NCBI RefSeq assembly: GCF_004798665.1 | Contig: NZ_CP039292.1 | Coordinates: forward strand, 2,914,001-2,978,000 | DNA length: 64,000 nucleotides | Source of the DNA: Actinomyces procaprae | Lineage (GTDB): Bacteria; Actinomycetota; Actinomycetes; Actinomycetales; Actinomycetaceae | Direction: 5' to 3' | Made by a program: the position numbers and the translations under genes | Shown: in pieces, positions 27,789 to 35,857 of the stretch | Layout: each line of letters begins with the position of its first letter | How positions within the stretch are numbered: position 1 is the stretch's first letter | The notes under the pieces: model-generated | Databases searched by the model: none | Seen by the model: the letters and a program-made list of their open reading frames with translations, nothing else | Told to the model about the DNA's origin: nothing

Positions 27789-28490
27789 ATGCGTCACTTC
27801 CCCACTGACACTCCCGGCTTCCGGCGCTCCGCTGCCGGTGCGGTGGCGCTGCTGCTGGCGTGTGCGCCGCTGGTGGCGTGCTCGTCCGATTCCAATGACA
27901 ACCCCCTGGGCATCGGCACCTTTGACCCCGAGGCGATGGCCTCGGCGGAGGCGTCCGAGTCGGCTGCCGCCGCGGCGGCGTCCGCGTCTGCTGCGGCCTC
28001 GGCGGAGGCTGCAGGCATAGTGACGGCGGAGTCACTGTCCACCGACCGCTACGAAGTCACCTCCATCCCCGAAGACCTCGACGAGCAGCAAACCGAAGTA
28101 CTCAAGGCCTTCATCAACTACGACCAAGTAACCTGGAACATCTGGTTCACCGGCACCGGCGTAGAAAACGCGCAAGCTGTTGCTACCGGCGATGTTCTAG
28201 CAAACATAAAGGAAAACTTCGAGAACCTCAACGGCAAGACAGATCAGGGAACGGTGCGCATAGCGATCAGCGAAGTGGCAGTCGTCACCTTCGACACCTC
28301 CCAAAGTACAGCCGAAGTGAGGGTATGCGAAGACCTTTCCGGCATCACAACATACGACGCATCAGGACAAGACATAAGTACGAACGAATCACGCTCCCGT
28401 TATGACATAATAGTCACGATGGCGAATGAGAATAACGTCTGGAAATCCTCTGTCGAGAAAACGCTCTCCACCAATGAATGCGTGGTATGA
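27789..28490 (+). CDS. Hypothetical lipoprotein with Ala/Ser-rich linker
   Basis: 233 residues. Lipobox LVACSSD ends a signal peptide of about 32 residues. An Ala/Ser/Glu low-complexity linker follows (about residues 55-75), then a compact domain of about 150 residues resembling the helix-plus-sheet fold of NTF2-like or Mce-associated lipoproteins. A GAGGAG site precedes the ATG. I do not recognise a named family. It is the first of six same-strand genes up to 35792 that share an export theme, and its stop is 3 bp before the next gene. The second half of the coding sequence is less GC-rich than the flanks. Confidence 0.75.
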   Translation: MRHFPTDTPGFRRSAAGAVALLLACAPLVACSSDSNDNPLGIGTFDPEAMASAEASESAAAAAASASAAASAEAAGIVTAESLSTDRYEVTSIPEDLDEQQTEVLKAFINYDQVTWNIWFTGTGVENAQAVATGDVLANIKENFENLNGKTDQGTVRIAISEVAVVTFDTSQSTAEVRVCEDLSGITTYDASGQDISTNESRSRYDIIVTMANENNVWKSSVEKTLSTNECVV

Positions 28491-28493
28491 CCC

Positions 28494-29573
28494 ATGAATC
28501 ACTTTAATCCGGTAATGATCCTGGTTCTGGTCTTGGGGTTCTGGTTCGGCGCCATCGGCGCTCCTGCCGTCGCCCTAGGAGGCGGAGCGACCGATACCGA
28601 CACTGGCCCTTCTTCTGGTGCTTCTGGTTCGGTTTCGTCGGGTGGGGATGGTTCGGTGCAGATTGCGGTGTCAGCGCAGTTCGTGTCGGCCGCGGCGGAT
28701 GGTTCCGGTTCGGGTGGCGGTACGGTCTCCTCACAGACGGTAACGGCGAGCGTGCATCCGGTTTGCTGGCACACGAAGGCCCTGTCCGGCGCTGACACGG
28801 CCGAGTGGCTTGACTCACCAAGCGGCGCGGAGTCGGACATGTACCATCGCAATAACAACAATCCAGACCCGAAGGCGCTGGAGGAGCAGAAGGCCCGTTA
28901 CCCTGACTACGAGTCGCACGCGGATGACACCGAAGGCTACTGGTACGTCGCGACCTGCTCCTCGGAGTACATGGCCGACGACGACCCGCGCGACTTCTAC
29001 GACGTGGTTCAGGACTACGTGGCTTCTCATCCGCCGGTATGGGTGCCCGCTGGCGGGGCGGCTCCGGAGTCGGTGATCGATGGGGCGACGTTGGCGCGGG
29101 CGGCGTGGGATGCGGTCACGATCCCCACCGCCACGATTGGCTACAACCCCATGGTGGGGGACTTGCGGGCCACGATCGTGGGCTGGGACACCTGGGTGTG
29201 GGCCACCGGCGACACCCCCAAAGAAGTACGCGTGACCGCCACCGCCGGCCCCGTGACCGCCACCATCACCGCCACCGCCTCCATGCTCACCCTCCAACCC
29301 AAGGACGGCACCGCCAAATGCACCGGCTTCGGCATCCCCTGGAGTGAGGACAACGACCGGACCGGCACCGACTGCGTCATCATCTTCGATCGCTCCAGCG
29401 CGCACTTCAAGGACAATGTCACCCCGGTGGACGTGAAGGTGTCCTACGCGATCACCTACTCCGCCACCGACGGCGCCACCGGCACCATGGACACCCACAC
29501 CACCAGCACAACCACCAACATCCCCGTCGCCGAAATCCAAACCCTCAACACCAGACCAACCAAACAACCATGA
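28494..29573 (+). CDS. Secreted protein of unknown function with PKD-like C-terminal half
   Basis: 359 residues. A signal peptide (MILVLVLGFWFGAIGAPAVA) is followed by a Ser/Gly-rich stretch and a Cys-containing domain with YWYVATCSSEY. The C-terminal half, with VGWDTWVWATGDTPKEVRVTATAGP and paired Cys, looks like the secreted actinobacterial family often mislabelled ATP/GTP-binding protein, whose members carry a beta-sandwich preceding a VAEIQ tail. It is translated just after the lipoprotein and probably forms a cell-surface complex with it. Function unknown. Confidence 0.75.
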   Translation: MNHFNPVMILVLVLGFWFGAIGAPAVALGGGATDTDTGPSSGASGSVSSGGDGSVQIAVSAQFVSAAADGSGSGGGTVSSQTVTASVHPVCWHTKALSGADTAEWLDSPSGAESDMYHRNNNNPDPKALEEQKARYPDYESHADDTEGYWYVATCSSEYMADDDPRDFYDVVQDYVASHPPVWVPAGGAAPESVIDGATLARAAWDAVTIPTATIGYNPMVGDLRATIVGWDTWVWATGDTPKEVRVTATAGPVTATITATASMLTLQPKDGTAKCTGFGIPWSEDNDRTGTDCVIIFDRSSAHFKDNVTPVDVKVSYAITYSATDGATGTMDTHTTSTTTNIPVAEIQTLNTRPTKQP

Positions 29574-29663
29574 CAGCCTACACACAATCGGACACCGGCA
29601 CTCGATTGCGAACAGAAAGTTGTTGACAGGCACAAACCAATCGATCGAATGGAGGCAACTCGA

Positions 29664-30005
29664 ATGGTCGCCAACCCTAAGCGGCAAGCTCTCGAGAAGC
29701 TCAGCGAATACGTGTCACACAAGAACCAGGATCTCGGGTTCGAAACCAACTCTGCAACCTGGGACATCGCGCGCGACATCTTTCAGGGCTCTAAGGGCTC
29801 CGAGTTCAGTTCGGCGGTTAACGCCTCCGACACGTGGACCGGCCCGTTGGCAAACACCTCTGCTGAAGACACGAAGACCGATGTTGATGCGGTCGACACC
29901 GTGTTCAGCGATCTGCTCGACCGGATCAACGCTGCGATCACGGCACTGCCCGAGGAACTCGACGAGAGTGACCCGGCAGTAAACTGGCCCAATGAGTCAG
30001 AATGA
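29664..30005 (+). CDS. Small helical protein, WXG/ESX-like partner candidate
   Basis: 113 residues, acidic, no signal peptide; predicted to be mostly two long helices around a central TW/G-rich turn. A GGAGG site at 29651-29655 points to ATG 29664 rather than the ATG at 29649, which overlaps that site. It lies 43 bp ahead of a large protein that also starts with a helical domain. Size and position fit the small subunit of type VII (ESX)-like substrate pairs, but a strict WXG motif is not obvious and no EccC-type ATPase is in the window, so this is only a hypothesis. Confidence 0.6.
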   Translation: MVANPKRQALEKLSEYVSHKNQDLGFETNSATWDIARDIFQGSKGSEFSSAVNASDTWTGPLANTSAEDTKTDVDAVDTVFSDLLDRINAAITALPEELDESDPAVNWPNESE

Positions 30006-30048
30006 AATGAGTGAAGAACCCGGGAACGAATAGGAGCGTGAATCCGAG

Positions 30049-32154
30049 ATGGCAGTACTGTACTTGAACCCCGACAAGCTGGATACCGTAATTCAGGATT
30101 TACGAGACTTCGCAGACGACTGCAAAACCGCTAAATTCAGGATTGATGACGAGTTCGAGTTCAGGCACGACCCCATGGACATCAGTGACTTCCGTACAGC
30201 AGCGACGGACGCCATTGATGGTGTCGATGCCAGGGCGGACGATCTGAAGAAGGCCAAAGACGCGATCGTAGCGGTCAACGAGTCCGGCGTCGGCAGCATG
30301 ACCACTGACGGGGGCATCAGTTGCGAGGTCCCGGACGACACCGCCATCAACTCGATTGATGACTTGACAGCCTGGTCGCAGGCCACCATCGACGCCCACG
30401 ACCTGCAAACCATCATCGACGGCTCGATTGGCGCTAAGTCCAACGGCCGCACCTATGACCAAGTCATTGAGGCCATGAGGGAACGGTCAGGCGACCCCGC
30501 TTATGCGGCCGCGCTGATCAACGCGCTCGGCCCGGAGAACCTGACCAGCCTCCCGTTGGATGTCGCTGAGCACTACACCGTCAGCGACGAGTCTGGGGAC
30601 TTGAACACGAAACCGGGGGCCGACACGGAATTGGCCGAGCTGTTGGGCACGTTGCTGGCCTCCGCCTCGACCACATGGGACAAAGCGACCTGTGAGTCAA
30701 TGGCGACCACGATCAAGGAGTCCGTCGATGACAAGGGCGAGTGGGGGCGCATAACCGTTCTGAACGCCATGCTCGACGGGCATGACGCCGACGGTGACCA
30801 CGTTAACGATCTGGAGTTCAACAGCGCCTTCCTTACCGCCCTGGCGAACAGTCTGGATGACATCGACTGGAAAGCGGTCAAGTCCTGCTCCGAACGCGCC
30901 ACGGACCCCAATACGGACCGCGACATCGCCGGCTACGATAAGAAGAATCTCGGCCCCTACCTGGGCGGTCAGTCCTTCGACCCACTGGCCGGCGTGTTGG
31001 ACGCCATGGGCAACAACCCGCAAGCCGCCCTCGACTACCTGGCCAAGGCGTCCGAAAGCGGCGACGGGGCGGACATGACACTGCTAGAGGAGCTGTCCAA
31101 GCGCGGCTGGGATGAGCAGGGATTCTCCGGCTTCACCGCAGCCGTTGCCGCCGCCTCCAGCCAACGTCCCTCCGCCGACCCTACCACGCGCAAGCGCGCC
31201 GACAACGTTGCCGGATACGGCATCCACTACCTGGCCACCAACAACAAAGAGGTCGTCTACGACGACGACGCCAAGGCCCGTGTCGCCCTGTTACTGGCCA
31301 ACTGCCCTGCAGAACTCACACGCGCATGGAACGACGATCGAAATCCGGTTGACCCGAATACGCAACAGCAGCTCCCGGCTGCCACAGCCGCGGACCTTAA
31401 TGCCCTGGGCTATCGTGTTGCTGACTCCTGCGACGCGACCGCGACCATAGCCGCCCAGCTCGCACAATACGCCCACGACCGAGCACTGCAGGATGCCGCC
31501 AATCATGCCGGTGACCCCGACACCCAAATCGCTGACATCAACAAAGCATACGATCGAGCTACCGTAGCGGCGGGGTATCTTGCGGGGCTGGCGGACAAGA
31601 AGGCAAACGACCTCAACTCCAAAGCCAAGAATACAGCAGACAACCACAGTGAGGCAGCCAAGACCGCACTCAACGTGCTCAGCACGGTCGCCGGTGCCGG
31701 ATTCGGCATCGTTGGCGGCCCTCCAACCATGGTAGCCGGAGCGTCTGCCGGATACTCCGTGGCCACCACGCTGCTGGCGCCCGTGGTGGAGTATGACGCC
31801 GCCCAGGTCGATTCCGCCGCTCCAAGCGGAATGGACAAGGGCCTGCAGGCCGCGGCCATCCAGGATGCGGCTAATGCGGGGCTGCTGAACCCCGAGGACT
31901 ACACCATCACCGGCTACAACGACCACAACGGCAACAGGGCGAAGACCTTCACCTGGATCGTCACCAGACCCGACGGCACCCACACCATCGACCTGTCACA
32001 AGCCGACGACCCCGCCACGGCCGCGGACGATGTGTCAACGTGGGTGGAAATGGTGGAAGCAGCCACCGGCGACTACGTATTCGAAGACATCACCGACGAC
32101 TTCAGCGGCAGTTATGAGCGTGGTTATAGTCGGGGAAGTAACTATGGTGGTTGA
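30049..32154 (+). CDS. Large protein, paralog copy 1: helical N-terminus plus conserved alpha-rich body
   Basis: 701 residues with no signal peptide. Residues 1-85 are helical and resemble WXG100/LXG-type N-termini. From about residue 140 the protein aligns with the two lipoproteins that follow: ALINALGPENLTSLPL, STTWDKATCESMATTIKES, DKGEWGRITVLNAM, GGQSFDPLAGVLDAMGNNPQAALDYL, and a tail AAIQDAANAGLLNPEDYTITGY...IDLSQADDP. A Gly-rich hydrophobic segment near residues 545-585 is absent from the lipoproteins. It resembles uncharacterised large actinobacterial proteins (perhaps DUF6571, from memory). AGGAG lies 12 bp before the ATG. Confidence 0.75.
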   Translation: MAVLYLNPDKLDTVIQDLRDFADDCKTAKFRIDDEFEFRHDPMDISDFRTAATDAIDGVDARADDLKKAKDAIVAVNESGVGSMTTDGGISCEVPDDTAINSIDDLTAWSQATIDAHDLQTIIDGSIGAKSNGRTYDQVIEAMRERSGDPAYAAALINALGPENLTSLPLDVAEHYTVSDESGDLNTKPGADTELAELLGTLLASASTTWDKATCESMATTIKESVDDKGEWGRITVLNAMLDGHDADGDHVNDLEFNSAFLTALANSLDDIDWKAVKSCSERATDPNTDRDIAGYDKKNLGPYLGGQSFDPLAGVLDAMGNNPQAALDYLAKASESGDGADMTLLEELSKRGWDEQGFSGFTAAVAAASSQRPSADPTTRKRADNVAGYGIHYLATNNKEVVYDDDAKARVALLLANCPAELTRAWNDDRNPVDPNTQQQLPAATAADLNALGYRVADSCDATATIAAQLAQYAHDRALQDAANHAGDPDTQIADINKAYDRATVAAGYLAGLADKKANDLNSKAKNTADNHSEAAKTALNVLSTVAGAGFGIVGGPPTMVAGASAGYSVATTLLAPVVEYDAAQVDSAAPSGMDKGLQAAAIQDAANAGLLNPEDYTITGYNDHNGNRAKTFTWIVTRPDGTHTIDLSQADDPATAADDVSTWVEMVEAATGDYVFEDITDDFSGSYERGYSRGSNYGG

Positions 32155-33967
32155 CTCCTATAAGACAGCTAGGTTTTGCCAGATCGGGCTCGGTTCTGCG
32201 CGCCGTGTCCGGCTGGGGGCGTCTGCGGTGGTACTGGCTGCCGGGTTAGCACTGTCGGGGTGTGCTGCTGGCACTGGCGCGGTGACGGGCGCTTCGGGGG
32301 CGGCGGCTTCCGCTGATGTTGTGGAGCTGGTGTCTTCTGGTGGGCGGGCGGCGCAGGCGCTGTCTGAGGCGGTCCGAGGCAGCGGCACCGGTGGGGTCGG
32401 AGTGAGTGAGCTGGTTCGGGCCGCGGCCCCCTATGCCGGTGATCCGGTGTGGGCAAATGAGTTCATCACTGCTCTGGGGGCCGACAACCTCACCGGCCTG
32501 CCTCTGGCCGGTGCCGTTGCCGATGGTCAGGCCCTCGCCCACCTACTAGGCCGGATACTGGCGACGGCATCCACCACTTGGAACGAAGATACCCGCGGGT
32601 CCATGGCCGCGGCCGTCGCCGGATCCGTGGCGGACAAGGGCGAGTGGGGGCGCATCACCGCCCTCAACGCGATCTTGACGGCCCCCGCCGCGGATACAGA
32701 AGCCGACACCACTGGCGCCGAGGCAGTCGGCGCTGGCGGCGGCGAGCAGGCCGACAGTGCCGCGGATGCTGATGACGCCTTTGCCCCCGGGTTCCTGACC
32801 GCCCTGGCTGACGAGCTGGCGGGCATAGACCCCGACACGATCCGCCGCTACCGCGGGTACGCCAACACCAGCTACCCCGACCTGACACACTTCGGCAAGC
32901 AGGCCATCGGCGGCTACCTGACCGGCAACTCCTTCGACCCCCTCACCGGGGTACTGGAAGCCATCGCCACCCACCCCCAAACCGCCCTGGACTACCTCAC
33001 CGGCACTGCCGGCGACGCCGACCGGCCGCGCTTCAAGCAACTGTCCCAACGCCAGTGGGACCAGCAGGGCCTAGCCGCCTACACCACCGCCATCGCGGCC
33101 GCCACAACCCAGCGCACCAGCACCAGCCCCGACACCCGGCAACAGGCCGACCAGCTCGCCGGACAAGCCATAACGTATCTTGCCGCCAGCACCACCGAGG
33201 ACCAGTACACCCCCGCCACCGAGAGAGCCATAGCCAACCTTCTGGCCAACAGTCCCGCAGAGGTCACCTGCGCCTTAAACCAGGACAACCCCTACAAGTC
33301 CTGGCGTACCCCCACCTGCGACCACGCAGACAGCTGGTTCGAACGCCAGCCCTCCATCTACGAACCCGTCGACCCCGCCCCCATCACCGCCCTGGCCTGG
33401 CGCATCACCGACACCCCCGAAACCACCAGCACCATCGCCAACGCCCTGGCCGAGCACGCTCGCACCCAGGCACAAACCAACCTCAACACCACCACCAGTC
33501 CCAAACCCGGCACCGTCAATGATGACTATGACCCTAGAGTCGACGCCATCAACATCCCCTACCAACGAGCCGTCTACGCCATCAGCTACCTCGCCGGCCT
33601 CACCGAGAACAAGACCGGCACCAACACCTACAATCACGCCCTCATCACCGGACACACCAACGACGACAACCAACTATCCGCCATGGCCATCCAGGACGCC
33701 GCCAACGCTGGCCTGCTGAACCCCGAGGACTACACCATCACCGGGGACAGTAGTAAGACCTACACCTGGATCGTCACCAGACCCGACGGCACCCACACCA
33801 TCGACCTGTCACAAGCCGACGACCCCACCATGGCCGCGGGCGAGGTATCCGCATGGGTACGAATGGTGCAAGCAGCCACCGGAGACTACGTGTTCAAAGA
33901 CATCACCGACGACTTCAGTGGCAGTTACACGCGCGGTTATGACTTAGGGAGCAAGTACGGTGGCTGA
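32144..33967 (+). CDS. Large lipoprotein, paralog copy 2
   Basis: 607 residues. Signal peptide with lipobox LALSGC (Cys40), then the same body as copy 1 (ITALGADNLTGLPLAGA, DKGEWGRITALNAILTAP, GGYLTGNSFDPLTGVLEAI, AIQDAANAGLLNPEDYTITG). The copy-1 helical N-terminus is replaced by the lipoprotein signal. ATG 32144 lies behind GGGGAAG and overlaps the end of copy 1 by 11 bp; GTG 32147 is the position-equivalent of the start used by copy 3. It has an insertion relative to copy 1 rich in Ala/Asp/Glu (about residues 185-210). Cell-surface exposed; function unknown. Confidence 0.75.
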   Translation: MVVDSYKTARFCQIGLGSARRVRLGASAVVLAAGLALSGCAAGTGAVTGASGAAASADVVELVSSGGRAAQALSEAVRGSGTGGVGVSELVRAAAPYAGDPVWANEFITALGADNLTGLPLAGAVADGQALAHLLGRILATASTTWNEDTRGSMAAAVAGSVADKGEWGRITALNAILTAPAADTEADTTGAEAVGAGGGEQADSAADADDAFAPGFLTALADELAGIDPDTIRRYRGYANTSYPDLTHFGKQAIGGYLTGNSFDPLTGVLEAIATHPQTALDYLTGTAGDADRPRFKQLSQRQWDQQGLAAYTTAIAAATTQRTSTSPDTRQQADQLAGQAITYLAASTTEDQYTPATERAIANLLANSPAEVTCALNQDNPYKSWRTPTCDHADSWFERQPSIYEPVDPAPITALAWRITDTPETTSTIANALAEHARTQAQTNLNTTTSPKPGTVNDDYDPRVDAINIPYQRAVYAISYLAGLTENKTGTNTYNHALITGHTNDDNQLSAMAIQDAANAGLLNPEDYTITGDSSKTYTWIVTRPDGTHTIDLSQADDPTMAAGEVSAWVRMVQAATGDYVFKDITDDFSGSYTRGYDLGSKYGG

Positions 33968-35792
33968 CTCGCGTGTGGCGGCTAGGGTCGGCCGATTCGG
34001 GCGTGGTCCTGGTCGTCGTGTCCGTCTTGGTGTTGCCGTGGTGTTGGTTACCGGGTTGGCGCTGTCGGGGTGTGCTGCTGGCACTGGCACGGTGGCGGGG
34101 GCCTCAGGGCCAACGGTTTCTTCTGCCGCAGCTGATATGGCCTCTTCTGGTGGGCGGGCGGCGCAGGCACTGTCTGAGGCGGCCCGCGGCAGCGGTACCG
34201 GCGGCGCCGGGGTGAGCGAGCTGGTTCAGGCCGCTGGCCCGCATGCCGGTGATCCGGTGTGGGCAAATGAGTTCATCACTGCCCTGGGGGCGGACAACCT
34301 CGCCGGCCTGCCCCTGGCGGGCGCCGTACCCGACGGCCAGGAGCTCGCCCACCTGCTCGGCCGGATCCTCGCGGCGGCATCCACCACCTGGGACGAGCAG
34401 ACCTGCGAGACCATGGCCGCGGCCGTCGCCGGATCCGTGGCGGACAAGGGCGAGTGGGGCCGCATCACCGCCCTCAACGCGATCTTGACGGCCCCCGCCG
34501 CGGATACAGAAGCCGACACCACTGGCACTGAAGCAGTCGGCGCTGGCGGCGAGGAGGCCGACCGTGCAGCAGATGCTGATGGCGGGTTTGCCCACGGGTT
34601 CCTGACCGCCCTGGCCGACGAGCTGGCGGGCATAGACCCCGACACGATCAGCCGCTACCGGGGGTACGCCAACACCAGCTACCCCGACCTGACACACTTC
34701 GGCAAGCAAGCCCTGGGCGGCTACCTGACCGGCTACTCCTTCGACCCCCTCACCGGGGTACTGGACGCCATCGCCGCCCACCCCCAAACCGCCCTGGAAT
34801 ACCTCACCGGCACCCCCGCCAGCGCCGGACGGCCGCGCTTCGAGCAACTGTCCCAACGCCAGTGGGACCAGCAGGGCCTAGCCGCCTACACCACCGCCAT
34901 CGCCGCCGCCACAACCCTGCGCCCCAGCACCACCGCCGGCACCCGCCAACAGGCCGACCAGCTCGCCGGCCAAGCCATAACGTATCTTGCCGCCAGCACC
35001 ACCGAGGACCAGTACACCCCTGCCACCGAGAGAGCCATCGCCACCCTACTGGCCAATAGCCCCGCCGAGGTCACCTGCGCCTTAAACCAGGACAATTCCT
35101 ACAAGTCCTGGCACACCCCCACCTGCGACTACGGAAACAACTGGTTCGAACGCCAGCCCTCCATCTACGAACCCGTCGACCCCACCCCCATCACCGCCCT
35201 GGCCTGGCGCATCACCGACACCCCCGGAACCGCCAGCACCATCGCCAACGCCCTGGCCGAGTACGCTCGCACCCAGGCACAAACCAACCTCAACACCACC
35301 ACCAGTCCCAAACCCGGCACCGTCAATGATGACTATGACCCTAGAGTCGACGCCATCAACATCCCCTACCAACGAGCCGTCTACGCCATCAGCTACCTCG
35401 CCGGCCTCACCGAGAACAAGACCGGCACCAACACCTACAATCACGCCCTCATCACCGGCCACAGCACAGACGACAACCAACTATCCGCCATGGCCATCCA
35501 GGATGCTGCTAATGCGGGGCTGCTGGACCCCGAGGACTACACCATCACCGGCTACAACGACCACAACGGCAACAGAGCGAAGACCTTCACCTGGATCGTC
35601 ACCAAGCCTGACGGCACCCACACCATCGACCTGACCCAAGCCGACGACCCCACCATGGCCGCGGACGATGTGTCAACGTGGGTGGAAATGGTGGAAGCAG
35701 CCACCGGCGACTACGTATTCGAAGACATCACCGACGACTTCGGCAACGGCTACATGCATGGTCACCGATCCGGGAGTAAGTACGGCGGCTGA
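33960..35792 (+). CDS. Large lipoprotein, paralog copy 3
   Basis: 610 residues from GTG 33960, overlapping copy 2 by 8 bp (GTGGCTGA). Lipobox LALSGC at Cys38. It is very similar to copy 2 over most of its length, including a 196-nt stretch with no differences (35263-35458 versus 33456-33651), yet its last ~100 residues follow copy 1, including GYNDHNGNRAKTFTWIV and an 85-nt block identical to copy 1. This mosaic pattern indicates recent duplication with gene conversion. Confidence 0.75.
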   Translation: MADSRVAARVGRFGRGPGRRVRLGVAVVLVTGLALSGCAAGTGTVAGASGPTVSSAAADMASSGGRAAQALSEAARGSGTGGAGVSELVQAAGPHAGDPVWANEFITALGADNLAGLPLAGAVPDGQELAHLLGRILAAASTTWDEQTCETMAAAVAGSVADKGEWGRITALNAILTAPAADTEADTTGTEAVGAGGEEADRAADADGGFAHGFLTALADELAGIDPDTISRYRGYANTSYPDLTHFGKQALGGYLTGYSFDPLTGVLDAIAAHPQTALEYLTGTPASAGRPRFEQLSQRQWDQQGLAAYTTAIAAATTLRPSTTAGTRQQADQLAGQAITYLAASTTEDQYTPATERAIATLLANSPAEVTCALNQDNSYKSWHTPTCDYGNNWFERQPSIYEPVDPTPITALAWRITDTPGTASTIANALAEYARTQAQTNLNTTTSPKPGTVNDDYDPRVDAINIPYQRAVYAISYLAGLTENKTGTNTYNHALITGHSTDDNQLSAMAIQDAANAGLLDPEDYTITGYNDHNGNRAKTFTWIVTKPDGTHTIDLTQADDPTMAADDVSTWVEMVEAATGDYVFEDITDDFGNGYMHGHRSGSKYGG

Positions 35793-35808
35793 CTCGCGAG
35801 CGCTCAGA

Positions 35809-35841
35809 CCCGCTGCCGCCCTCGTCCGGAGCGACAGCGGG
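35809..35841. terminator. Hairpin between convergent genes
   Basis: CCCGCTG and CAGCGGG form a 7-bp stem around a 19-nt loop in the 65-bp gap between lipoprotein copy 3 and the GH120 gene. Candidate terminator for the six-gene locus; weak evidence because there is no U-run. Confidence 0.35.
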
Positions 35842-35857
35842 CCGATCCGCGCCTGAA

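Noticed and set aside
29649-29663. ATG 29649 as start of the small helical protein
   Set aside because: It overlaps the GGAGG ribosome site that is correctly spaced for ATG 29664.
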